Positions 22,701 to 34,381 of a stretch of DNA of 64,000 bases are shown piece after piece (position 1 is the first letter of the stretch; every line of letters begins with the position of its first letter). The stretch is from Dryococelus australis (Eukaryota; Arthropoda; Insecta; Phasmatodea; Phasmatidae), in assembly GCA_029891345.1 (NCBI GenBank), contig CM056999.1, forward strand, positions 29,547,418 through 29,611,417. The letters are read 5' to 3'. Under the pieces are notes generated by a model. That model ran no database searches. It was not told where the DNA came from and saw nothing but the letters and a program-made list of their open reading frames with translations. Both the position numbers and the translations under genes were made by a program.

Positions 22701-23729
22701 TATTTCAATTAAATTTATTTTAGCTTTGAACTGGATGGTCTTTACACCTCTGTTTACGTTTGGGTATGGGTTACGCCCACTTAATTAGCTTTACGATTTA
22801 TCTGGGAAAGTACGTGTTAGCGAGTGAACTAGAATAATTTATGGATTTTAGCCAGTGGAATACGCTTAATTTATTAACTTTATTCTAAGTAGTTTTTGTT
22901 TATTGGTGTTGGTATACGTTTCGTTGTTGCTGGTAACTTTTGCAGGAGAGATTATTAATTCATTTTTACAGACATTATTCTATACGTAACCCCCCGTCAT
23001 TAGTAAACCCTAACTTTTCTTGGGCTGCACGCTTCTTCAATAACATAATGGCTTAGAATTACATTACAGCTACAAGCATGAGCACTTATATTTCCTGTTT
23101 GTTGGGAGAAACTGACTTAATTCAAAATTAACGTAAGGTTTGTGAGCAAATCATAAGTGTTCTATAAAAGAATTCACTGGCTGATTTGAGTGGTCCTGTG
23201 TAAATGTTATCACAGATTGAATATTCGAACCGTGTGCAATGATAACATACTTACATGTGAGCAGTATTTTTACTCTTAATCCATTTCTTTACAGTTCAGC
23301 CTACATGTTTTTTTGATAGTAAAACAATTTTTCTATACTATCTACTTAATTTTACCACTTCCAGTGCCTCTTATTAAGTTTAAAGGCCCGGACACAACGA
23401 GCAGTACTGCTAGCTGGGGACTGTGTTCTGCTACACCCTCGTTTATGAAATCACTACCAAATAGCTCGTGTGTAAGATGGCTGTTGTGACAATATGGTTA
23501 TCGCCACAGTATTTTTGGTAAATATTGTTAGTGTATTTTTGAAGCGGTTGGCAGTACCGCCTGTTACCTTTAAGTGTGTGCTCATATTTTTATAATGACC
23601 GGCCATGTAGTCATTTATTTAGTTACTTATTTTATCATTTAATCTTCTTTATGTCTATATTTTACATTATATAATTAATGTGAATAATTTTTACTATCTC
23701 TTTTATGTAATATTAATAATCTTAGCATT
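22701..23729. other. AT-rich spacer
   Basis: Nothing recognised. Confidence 0.4.
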
Positions 23730-25080
23730 AGCGTATTTTATTGGATATATAGTTTCACATGTTTACCGCTTTTATGTAAAGAGCGATCATCAGGTATCGC
23801 AACTGGCGCAGCACGTGTGACATTAGTGGGTGCAGATGCCTGTGGCGCGCACATCTCAGTTGGCAGTCTGTAGTCAGCCGTGAGCTGTGGCAGTGTATAA
23901 CTGGACTTTAGCATGATCGTGCGGCGGCAATAGTCTTTCGTCAATGCGAAAGCCGCAGCACCAACGGGCCTAGTATGTGTGTTGCTGGCCAGTGTCTGTC
24001 TAGCAGGGTAATGGACTCAATTTGTCGTACTGCGTGAGTGTGTCGCGAGTTCCAGTCAGATCAATGGAAATGGCCTGTGTATTGATGTTGGAGAGAATGA
24101 ACGGTGACTGAATAATGTCAGGATACTACGGGTTTTCCACCGCTGTTGGACAACATATAGTTTGTTCCCGTAATGCTGGGCAGTGCACCTATAGTCTCTC
24201 GTCGTGCTCCGACAAAATGTTTGCTTGAACTAGCGCAGCGTTGAGCACTACTCGAGACTGTGAAATGGGTCTACGAGGGATTAGACTTTTCCTTATGTTA
24301 AATATTGCACGAAACGTAACCCGCCCCGGGAATTTCTGTATAAAACAGAGACATAACATTAATGTTTTGTGGACCATTAGCAAGGGCACGGGGCTGGACA
24401 GAAATTAACTTTTCCCGCTGTGACTTAAAGCTGTGCTGGGTTTTGTCCCTACACGAGACAATTTATGATCGCCAGTCCACTCATATGAAACTCACTGGAA
24501 TAATTGCAGTCCGTCTGTGCTGAACGGGTCGTGGTAAACTTTGACTTTTTTGATAACGAGGTGCATTTCAATATTTGCTACCTGTTTTACAGTATGGTTT
24601 CCTGAGGAATGGTCGGACCACAATTGTGCAAAGTTATTTTTGTTGGTGCTAAACTTTTGACGGATCCTTGACCTGGAGTTTTTATCGGACTTGTACGTTC
24701 GTGTCATGGTACCTGTGTCCCACGTAATATATGAGCGAGTGCATCGTAGAAGAGTAGTGTGACCGAGTGAAGTGCCTTTTGTCACGAGGTGTTTGTCAGC
24801 GTGGTGCAACAGCTGACCGGCATTCTGAGGCGACACATTCAACGTGATGGTGTTGTTGTAAGACGTTCCCTGACAACCTTCACAGTGTCGTCGCCCGAGT
24901 TGTCAGGCTGAATTTGTTGCTTCGTCGGTCCTATATTAAGGCCCCTGCTAAGGTACTGTAGCTTTATGAAGCCCATTCTATTGCTTCTGCAGTGTGACGC
25001 ATGATGCTGTTAACAAGGCTCGTCAGATCACGACGATCTTGTGGTGTCTCTAAGGTGGCATTTAGTTTCTGCATTAAATT
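23730..25080. other. CpG-richer segment of about 1.35 kb, unidentified
   Basis: CpG and G+C stand out against AT-rich flanks. It carries a 116-codon minus-strand frame (24492-24842) and smaller ones, none with a recognisable motif. Candidates are an exon or promoter of a non-coding RNA, a hypomethylated element, or a young transposon fragment. Confidence 0.3.
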
Positions 25081-25745
25081 TTGATGTGCGTAAAATTATA
25101 TATAAATGTTATTGGGACGTAGTGGAATGTAAAATGAACCATTTTTTTTAACATTAACGTTTTGAACTTCCTTCATTTTTTTAATTGGATGAAAGTGTTT
25201 CAGATATTTTTAATGGATCATTTTAATATATCAGCCAGAGACTGATTGGGAATACCACATGAGATTTTGCAGTGTAATTAAAATAATAAATTTTTTGCCC
25301 ACTTGAGACATGATTTTGCGAACATTTTTCATGCATGACTTTGTTGAATCCCCCCTTGTTTGTTTAGCAAATCTCTGCTGTGTTTTAGTTATAATCTAAC
25401 ACTATATTAAGGGTTCAGATGGGTGTGTGAAGTCGATTACATCTGGCTTCTTCCAAGGGCAGGTTTGGGGGTGAATTTTATCTTGGTGACGGAGTGAGGC
25501 ACTTTTTTTTGTTACTCTCCCCCTCCCCCCCTGTGGGGGATGGAAGGTTTCTCACTGGTGATGGATGAAATTCGTTGAACTTTATATTGTGGTAGTAATT
25601 ACCATAATTGCCACCACATGTCCACCACTCACAGCATATGAAGGTGTAGTTCTCTGATGAAATTAGAGCATGCTCAGAATGTACAATCCCGCTGTTCATC
25701 GTAAAATTAGTACTTTTGAAAGTCCTGCATAAGAGATAGCCTATA
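25081..25745. other. AT-rich spacer
   Basis: Contains a C-rich/T-rich stretch at about 25505-25540. No gene recognised. Confidence 0.4.
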
Positions 25746-26162
25746 GGCCGTTCACTGTAAAATGAGCACTTTTGAAAGCCCTGCTCAAGATCTACTTGTA
25801 TGCACCTTGTGTATTTCCCACCTTATGTAAAATTAACATTGCCATGGGCCTCATCACTTTATTTGTGTGTCAGTCAGGAGAACCTTTGAAATTATTGGAA
25901 AAGAATATATTATACAAATCTGGTAATTCATATACTTAGATGCATAAAAAAAGCAGAAAGTGCAGTAAATAATTGAAGTTATCACTAATGGTTACTTAAC
26001 ACTTTTTATTTGACGTAAAGATATGGAACTATTTTTCCATCCATAGTTACCAACTTTACTGGTCACATGTCACTCAGTGCGCCCGTTAAGATATATGAAT
26101 TTAGGAGCAGTGATTTTTTTCCAAGGTTGGTTTCAAAAGTGTTCACTTAATCGTGAACAGCC
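25746..26162 (+). mobile_element. MITE of the GGCYGTTCAC family, copy 3 (full length)
   Basis: 417 bp with matching inverted ends: GGCCGTTCACTGTAAAATGA at the left; the reverse complement of the right end reads GGCTGTTCACGATTAAGTGA. No coding content. It serves as reference for the family (copies at 4093, 6253, 27866, 32953 and fragments at 54355 and 60374). The ends suggest a cut-and-paste transposon, perhaps PIF/Harbinger, but a 3-bp target duplication could not be shown. Confidence 0.8.
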
Positions 26163-27171
26163 TTTACCTACTTGTATGCTCTATAATTATTACTATGTGT
26201 GTATCATAATGCCATTCTTGAATGAATATAATACTTAGTTGTGTAGTAAAGATTAGGCGCCTTTCTCTTTACTGTAAGAGAATTGATATAATTTTCTTTC
26301 TGAAAACACTCTCTGCGTTCACCACAAACAAATGCAGGTATTTATATACTGGCAATATAAAATTATGTGTGTGTATGTGTAGAGCTGTAGTGATAAACCT
26401 GGTTGAGCATTAATTTGATATTTAATCTTATAAGTGCCAAGGTTGTAAATAGTATTATGTAACATAAAATTCTTAGTATGAACTCTGAACTAGAACACAT
26501 ATGCAGCAAACCACTGGTGTATTGCAAAACTTTTGCAATATGTATATTCCAACATGCAGAGCAGTTACTGTATTAATCATTAATTAAATCGACAGACATA
26601 GTCACTTATGAAATCAGCAAGTAAATATACCTTTAAATATTTAATGAAACAGTTTGCAAGAAGACAAAAAAATTAACATACATCACAACACAGCAAGGTC
26701 ACTTTCAACTCAAAATTATAACAACACCAAAACTATATTTTACGCTGCTGTCAGTGTAAAGGGTAGATAAGAAATGGATCAGAGAAAATTGATTACGTTC
26801 TTTATCTTATAGGTAACACCGCAGCTACCACAGTTTGGCTATGTGCATAGTAAAATTAGGTTATAATTCTGCAAATATTATTACTTCATTCATTCAGTTC
26901 CTCGGTCGGCTCAGCTGAAGTGCCAATTTTTACTCAAGTTTATTTCTCAGGCTTAAGGTAGGATTAGTGTCGTCTTTACAAAATACTGAGTTTCTTTGAC
27001 TTTAAAAACTTAGGTGAAGTTGTCTTGCTTAGTGAAAAGTTCAACATTTAGGCAGTTTCTCAAAATTAAAGTCCAATTATTAATTTAGCATTTTTGAAGG
27101 CAGGCAACGTAGTTTTTATGCTTTTACAATTGGCAGCAGTACACACAATTTAAGAAACAATGCGGTCTTAC
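26163..27171. other. AT-rich spacer
   Basis: Nothing recognised. Confidence 0.4.
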
Positions 27172-27341
27172 TTGAGTTCATCTGCAATGGAGAAGGCATC
27201 TGCTGTATCATAAAACGCCTGGCGGAATATCGGCATCTGCACCGAATCGTCATCTCAGTCCAGGTATCAAGATTCCCAATGTCGTCGTCGCGCCTCTGCT
27301 ATGTAGTACAGGCGTCGACCCTCGTTGAAAAACGACATCAT
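27172..27341 (-). other. Exon-like minus-strand fragment, possibly transposase N-terminus
   Basis: From ATG 27341-27339 the minus strand reads MMSFFNEGRRLYYIAEARRR, two TGA stops close by, then DDDSVQMPIFRQAFYDTADA and ends at a donor-like AA/GTAAGA (boundary 27172). It is a CpG-bearing island in AT-rich DNA. The arginine-rich start resembles the N-terminus of Harbinger transposases, but this is weak. The two in-frame stops argue against an active exon. Confidence 0.25.
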
Positions 27342-27865
27342 TGTAGAGAGCTCAAAACAGACGTGGTACCTCACTCAATGGTGGTAGCAAGACTCAGAGA
27401 AAGAAGCCTTCTCTTAGGTTCTTACTGAAAATTCTCTTACAACAAATATATTTAATTGCCATTGTCATAATTTGAATTTGGTGGCACTAAGCAAAGACGA
27501 ATGAAAACTCATAACTGTATGGCCTAAGGTATTATCTATGTAGAGGCCAGATTATTTGTATCCAGTTCATAAAATACTAACAAATGATTACTGAGTTAGT
27601 AGGTGTCCAAAACAAAATAAAAATCACAGTTTCTTTTTGAATATAAACATGTGTCATATATTGAAATTACTGAATCACAATTTGATTTTACTTCAAGTAA
27701 TTAATTAAACTTGTATAATAAATATTACAGTTTTTTTCTTCCAAACCTTAAAATGAATAACATCGCAGAGAGTTAAATAAACAATAATATTGACATTTAG
27801 AACATAGCCTTGACACAAAAAGTAAATAAACATGTTTAAAAACAATGTTTTGGAAACATATGTAA
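27342..27865. other. AT-rich spacer
   Basis: Nothing recognised. Confidence 0.4.
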
Positions 27866-28242
27866 GGCCAAATCCTTACAACGCACATTGTGTATTCTCC
27901 TGCCTTATGCAGAATTAACATTGCCAGATGCCTCGTCACTTTATTATTGCGTCAGTCAGGTGCAACTGTGAAATTATTACAACAGAAAATATTTTGCAAA
28001 TCTGTTAATTTTTACACATTGTTGCATTCAAAAAACTGAATGTGAAATTAATAATTAAAGTTATTACAAATGGTTACCTGAAACTTTGATTATGATGTTA
28101 AGATGTGTAACTACTTTCCCTTCATTGTTACCAACATTATTGGGCCCATGTCTCTCAGTGCACTTGTTAAAATATATGCAGGCAGGGGCTGTGACTTTTT
28201 CTAAATGTGATTAAAAAATGCTTACTTTGTAGTGAACAGTCT
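27866..28242 (+). mobile_element. MITE of the GGCYGTTCAC family, copy 4 (left end missing)
   Basis: Aligns with copy 3 from its GCACNTTGTGTATT region through to the right terminus (AGTGAACAGTCT at 28231-28242). The left inverted end is absent or unrecognisable. Confidence 0.7.
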
Positions 28243-29379
28243 GTATATACCATCATTTACATCTGATTGAATTATTAAACACAATGTTTACAAGGACATT
28301 AGAAGAAAATGTGTGGGTCTCTGTAGGAGACACACTGGGATTGCCGGGTATGTCCTAATTTTATCTTTCATATTTTTATGGTCTTTATAAGATGTACACT
28401 GATAACTGAGGTGAAGTCAGCTTCGACTCCCAGTTTCAATGGTGACATACTGTGCGTGTCTGGAAATATCCGACATCACGAAAAAGTAACTAGGGGGCCA
28501 TGATGTCATTAATACGAAGTGTCATTTAAGACAAAGAACGGCACATATACATGAAGTAAGTAAATAACCACATCACAGTAAAAAGAAAAGATGAATGTAG
28601 AATTTTTTTTAACTCTTTGTCTAACTGCCAATAAACTTCTGACTCAGAACAATATGGAAATTCGAGGTGACAAGTTTAAGGGCCTTCGAAAATTGAAACC
28701 TGCCAATAATGATGAAGAATTCACCTTGCAATCTTATCACAACTGGTGTATGTACTGCAACATGAATCAGATTCATGAACTCTTTGCTCCAATGCCCTTC
28801 TAAGCGCCGATAAACTTATGACTTAGAACAGCATAGTGATTTTAGGAAATACATGAGAATCAGAATTCACATTTTAAACAAAGTTTTAAGTGATCCATTC
28901 ACTTCATTTTTATATGTGAAGAAAACTGAAGAAAATATAGCAAAATGCACAAAAAAATTTTACGTGATGCAAAATCTCTCATCTCGTATAACTAACAATT
29001 TTATTTTCTTTCAGTCAATCATTATTTGTATGCAAACACTTTGAATTTTTACCTTAATGCTCATTTCTTTAAATCCATTAAAAATGTTGTTGGTCAATAA
29101 ATTACCAAAAAAACCCAAATTATATCTGTTATAATTGATGTAATTGGTTTTTCTAGTTGAAACTGATTGGTTACAAAATACCTGCTAATATAAGATGCTG
29201 TATTATAATAATAATTAATTAAAATATGAAAGTTTTTCTTCTTGCCCACATTTTAATTTGATGAACATTTCATCTAAATTTTTTCTCTAAATTCTGATTT
29301 CTTGTCTAAACACTCAGTTGCAACTTTTTAAAAGTAGCTGTAGCATGCATGTTATTCAGTGTTGAATGCAAACTCTCCT
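28243..29379. other. Spacer with a roughly 48-bp direct repeat
   Basis: 28621-28668 and 28799-28847 are similar (CTAACTGCCAATAAACTTCT against CTAAGCGCCGATAAACTTAT and onward). A 70-codon plus-strand frame at 28591-28803 spans the interval and is not recognised. This may be the non-coding tail of the Transib-like element that follows. Confidence 0.35.
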
Positions 29380-32300
29380 GCACTTTCAGAATGGGAACTT
29401 CCTGGAGCTGATGGACATTCAAACAATCTCAACACTTCTGATCCCAATCTCCCCAGCCTGCTTATGTTGTGGAATTTTTCTATAGTTGGAAATTATAGGG
29501 TCGGAGGAAATAAGCAGCGTTTGGAACAAATCTTCCATATTATTTTCTCATGAGAATGTGCTAGTATGACTCTTAAAACATCTTGCATTCCTTATTCCAG
29601 GATTCCTGTGCTCTTCCGATAGCTGTCCAATAGGCAACAATGCATTTTCTATGATTTATGAGCCGTGTATTATTAGTTTGTGTACACTAGCTAGCATGTA
29701 AACCCCATGGGTACAGTTCAGTGTACAATGTTGAAGTTTATTTGGCATATGCATCAAAAGCTGTTGATTGACTGTAATTATAACCACTTGAAAATGCACT
29801 GAGAATTGTTGCAAAATTTTTTAGTTAAGTCTTTGTTTATGTCGGTGATACTTGAAGTTGCTGCATCTGTGAAAAAAGTCTGGCTGTGTTGCTATCGTTA
29901 CTGGTTCATGTTTTGGCATATCAGCCAATAAACCTACTTCAAACCGAAACCTATGTAAGTTTTGTGTCTATTCCTTTGTTTACTTTCTCTTTGTCACTCC
30001 TTATTTGCCATTTCTTTACATCTTGTCTATATGAAATGTGAAGAAGACGCTGAGAACAGCGAATCCAAGTATGGAGTGTAGCCAGCCCAAATTCGTAATT
30101 AGTGACATCATGAGACTTTGCCATAGAAACTGGAATTATATTGTTAATTTCTTTGGGACCAGCTCCACAGACCAATCAACTCTGGACAGATACATCAGAA
30201 ATGGAACTACAAACTTTACCATCCACCATTGTCATTATTAACTTGTGTTCTACCTGCAGCTGCTTCCCTGCAACTTCAATTTTCATTGTTGATAGAAGTT
30301 TTATTTGTTCATCAGTACTATTTCTTTCCTTTACTAACAATGTTTTCGTTTAATTTTTAAACATCTTTTTGATTGGCCTGGAATACCTTGTTAATGAAGA
30401 CTGTTGTTTTTCCATAAGATTATTTCACTTTTGCCAGAAGAAAATTAAAGTTGCAGTGAAACGATTGATATCGCAAACAAATCAGAAGCCTTTTGGGTTT
30501 CAGCTCTTTCGGCAAATTTGTTAATAATTGCTATGGCCTGAACTCCCATCATATCTCCATTTGTAAATAATTATAAGTGGGGTTCCATTTGCAATATCAG
30601 CATACGTAATTGTTTCTGACTGTACACTTGCAAACCTCTGAACTGTGTGATTCAATAACACCTGCAACCACACTTCAGTAGAATTTTCTGTTGTTTTCGC
30701 AGAGCTTCATTCAGGTAACATTTTTCTTGGCTACAAGAACAGCATGGTATGTTGGGTAAATGTTGGCAAATCTAGCTTTTACTTGGGACTGAATTAAAGT
30801 GTACTGGTGCTTAGTCGACTTTTCATTGACGCACGCTCCTATCTTAGTGATAGTAGTTAAGGCGCTGATTGCCTTCCCGATTTCATAAAGTAATCCTGCT
30901 GCGGCGTTTTAGCTGCTACTGGAGCCAGTAGGTTCTCGGGGGGGGGGGGTAGTGGGAGGATACCGTCTGAGGAGAGGGTGGAGAGGGGAGTCAAACCCCA
31001 CAGTGAGGCAAACCGTGATTCATTCCTTTCCGAACATGAGATGAGTTAATCAATGGTGATGGTGGATGATCCTGCTGAAGGGATTGGCCTTATCCGCTGT
31101 GGCTTGGTAGGTCGGCGTGCAGGAATATAATTTTTGGGGGAGCAAATTACATGAGACTTCTGGACTTCGGCACTTAATTCCACCCTTCTTGCTGTGCATA
31201 TGACCAGCCTTCTAACTCTTCCACAGATGTGCAGTCTTATGGATGTGTCTTATTCAGTCGCACCCAAGGCCCTGATGTATAGATGTGCAGTCTGGTATTA
31301 GGACGCCACTGAGGGTAGGCGAGTGAGCACCGGAAACCCAGGAGTAGCAGCTTGTCTTATGCAGACTCTAAGCTTTCTGCAAGCTCAGTCTCCTTTGGAG
31401 TTCTGCATGCCTCACGACTAGTCCTCAGCTGCGTTTTTCTATTGCATCTGATGAGATTTATTGACACAAATATAATGTACCAGGAACTAATATCAAAATT
31501 ACGGTAGTCCCTCTTTTTGGTTTATGTAATATTTATTACAGATATTAGGAAAGTGGGATAAATCCAGTTTAGGTTATAATCTAGTTGAATTAAAATAGTT
31601 AATTATTCAAATTAATGCAGGCGAACGTGAGTCTGGTATATGAACGAAATAATAAAAATTACGTTTATGTCATATTACATAAGTCTACGCTCTTTATAGT
31701 GTTACCTCAAGAAAGGGGTTTGCCCAGGAAGGAAACTGTCGCGACGACCTGCTACCGCGGAGTCAAGGAATCTGACTGGGGTAAAGTGTTTGCAGGCTAT
31801 AGGCCTTCGGGCTACCTCTGGAGTCTTCTGGAGCAGGAAGAGCCTTCTTCAAGCTGCTGAAGATGGAAACCTTCTTCAAGTTGCTGGGTTTTAAGCTGTG
31901 TTGCAAGCTGTAGGACCTGAAGCATTGTTCAAGCTGCTGGAGTTGTTAAAGCAATGTTGCTGGCTGCAGGAGAGGAGGGAGGTCTTCCGCAGACCAAGGA
32001 GTGCTAGCTGACCTATGCGGCCGGTGTCTCTGGTGAGAGGTATGCTTTCACCTCCTTATATAATTGAAAATTCTTTGGAGCAGCGATCTTCCGGGAGTGC
32101 GGGGTAGTGTAGCCTTTCAGCGCAGAGCTTGGTTTATCAGGGTTGCTGCGACACCGCTCATTTCTTATCTCCCTGTGTAGAGGTGATGACAAATTTATCC
32201 ACCTCAGCCTGAGGCTGACGGGTGTGACGTCACAGGACATCAGAGGTGCTGTGATCCTGCGGTATCGCTGGAATTTCTTCGTCAGATAATTTCAGGTTAG

Positions 32301-32872
32301 TGGTCCGCCATATATAATCTTATTTATTCAAAAGGGCGGTGATCACATGCTAGGTTCTGGGCAGGCCGTACATTTCATAATTAATCGCTTTAATTATCTT
32401 TATGTCCGAGACTGTCCGTGTGGAGTCCCTTTGGTCGGTACGTGAGAGTACGCTGCCACTGTTCATGACTTGTCCTGAGCTCTTGTCTGCTTGTTGATGG
32501 GGCAAATTTGCTTGTAGAGAGCGCAAGTGTGTTGCGCAGCAATCTGGCATGCGTCAATTTCTACATACAGTGCTAGTGCTTCATCAGGCATGTAAGAAAT
32601 GCATGTTTTACTTGGCAATCGATATGCTATCATTATTCTCGTTGCTCTTTTTGGGGAATTTGTCATCACTTCTTTAAACAATTCAGCAACATCCCTTCTT
32701 CCTTGAGCTTGTAGACTGGTTGTAGTAGCAAAAAACAGCTCTTTGCTTATTGTGATCTCCAGCAATAATGGAATCCTCAGTTTTGTAGTTTTTTTCACTG
32801 CTTTCTATAAATTTCTTGTTCTGGATGGCGGACACTTGAAGAAACACTTTCCTCCATTTTTCCCGAACTCAT
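29380..32872 (-). pseudogene. Transib/RAG1-like transposase relic, split by an insertion
   Basis: On the minus strand, ATG 32872 opens MSSGKMEESVSSSVRHPEQE, then RRDVAELFKEVMTNSPKRAT and MPDEALALYVEID. After a 1.73-kb insertion (30827-32556) it resumes: HQYTLIQSQVKARFANIYPT, LLNHTVQRFASVQ, YDGSSGHS (candidate first catalytic Asp), TMVDGKVCSSISD (candidate second Asp), CGAGPKEINN, FGLATLHTWIRCSQRLLHIS, NDSNTARLF, ASVHKLIIHG and ALLPIGQLSEE (candidate Glu), LLISSDPIIS. The order of the DGSSG, CxxC-like, LHxWIR, NDxNTAR and HK-IHG...SEE blocks is that of the Transib/RAG1 superfamily as I know it. Multiple stops and frame shifts make it inactive. Terminal repeats (expected to begin CAC) were not located. 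Confidence 0.65.
30827..32556. mobile_element. 1.73-kb insertion inside the Transib-like relic
   Basis: The two halves of the relic's reading (...LYVEI and EKSTKHQYT...) are separated by this block. It begins TGACGCACGC and ends GCATGCGTCA, so the ends are near-perfect inverses and have the TG...CA form of an LTR. The inside is GC-richer, with a 12-base G run (30938-30949) and irregular AAGCTGCTGNAG-type repeats (31835-31970). No protein was recognised. A solo LTR or a non-autonomous element are both possible. The target duplication is unclear. Confidence 0.45.
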
Positions 32873-32952
32873 ATCAAAACTACTAATGGCTTCCGGAAAT
32901 CAATGTTTTCCTGTAGCCATGTATGGTTTTTTTCGCCAAAAATATGTTAGTA

Positions 32953-33370
32953 GGTTGTTCACGATAAAATTAGTTTTTTTGAAAGCCCTGCTTAAGATCT
33001 ACTTGTACAGATGTGTATTATCCACCATATGTAAAATTAATATTGCCACGGGCCTCATCCATTCATTCGTGCATAGGTAAAATGAAACTGTGGAATTTTT
33101 AAGAAAGTAATTACTTTACTAATCTGCTCATTTTTACCCTTGGATGCATTAAAAAACAGAAAGTGAAATTAATGTTTTTAAGTTATCATATATGGTTGCC
33201 TAACACTTTTTATTTGACGTTAATATATGGAACTACATTCCATCCATCGTTAGCAACTCTACTGGGCGAATGTCAGTCAGTGCAGTGCGCCCATTAAAAT
33301 ATATGCATGCAGATGCAATTACTTTTTTTAAGGTTCATTTCTTAAGTGCTCACTTTACCGAGAACAGTCT
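32953..33370 (+). mobile_element. MITE of the GGCYGTTCAC family, copy 5 (full length)
   Basis: 418 bp. Left end GGTTGTTCACGATAAAATTA; the reverse complement of the right end reads AGACTGTTCTCGGTAAAGTG. It matches copy 3 throughout (GAAAGCCCTGCTTAAGATCT and later AACACTTTTTATTTGACGTT). It lies about 80 bp beyond the Transib-like start codon. Confidence 0.8.
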
Positions 33371-34350
33371 TTAGTGGTCTATTGCGTGCATGCCACCTTG
33401 TGTCCACTTGCTTACAAAATAGATTCACTTTACGTTGTATACCTTGTCTGACACTTTATGTACAGTCTTCTGTATTCAACCAAGTTAACACACAATTTTA
33501 TGTATGCTCTTTCCGGTCAGTTTTGTCACCCACTCTCTTCCACACATCAAAAAGGGTTTTCCGAGGTTCCGTACAGGCTGAAACAAAACAATGTAATTAT
33601 TAGAGTGATAGCTGATATAGGCACTTTTGTAAAGTATATCCATCAGGGAATGAGAAAAAGCAAAGTTTAAGGCGGCGCTCCTTGGACTTCTTTTTGTATC
33701 TCATCAAATTTTATCTATTTAATAATTTCATGTTACTTGAGCACTACACAATTCGCAATGTTGCAAATTAAGATATTACTGACTATCACACTATTTTATG
33801 GGTAATATGTAATGTACATTCCTTGATTTGAAGTATCCATAGCTTTGAAAACATACTGTATGTTGTGCACACACTGGTACCGCCGTACTCATTTCAGAGA
33901 CGCTTACACAACCAATGCCTGGAACTCATTTATAATTCCGATGTGGTGTGCTGGGTGTTCTGGGTGATAACTTTAGATAGGAATAGTTGTTTTTTTATCA
34001 CATCATCAGAATTTAATTTTGTCCAGTTAGATTTACATTTTGAACCTCTGTGGCCATCACGAGACCCCAAGCTGCTCACTTTCGATGTTGTCCAACTTCT
34101 AGCACTCATGATACAAAGTATATAATTTCACATAGTCTTGAGCAGCATCGAGAATAGAAATAAATTATCAAACACTTATACATTGTTAAAACAATAAGAT
34201 GTTTCACAAGTGAAAAAGATATTTCATCTGACAAAATATTTAAGGGGTCTATAACGCATTGGCTTTGAATTATTATTGATTTACAACAGCCATCTCAGTA
34301 CCATTAAATGCCATGAACAATCAATAGTGGGCACATTGCCTCCTGACAGA

Positions 34351-34351
<1 letters not shown>
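33371..34351. other. AT-rich spacer
   Basis: Nothing recognised. Confidence 0.4.

Positions 34352-34380
<29 letters not shown>
34352..34380. repeat. 29-base poly-C run
   Basis: An unbroken run of 29 C (poly-G on the minus strand). True length is uncertain because such runs are difficult to sequence. Confidence 0.9.

Positions 34381-34381
<1 letters not shown>

Noticed and set aside
24492-24842. 116-codon minus-strand frame in the CpG-rich segment
   Set aside because: No recognisable motif and no splice or start context that favours it. Left as an unassigned segment.
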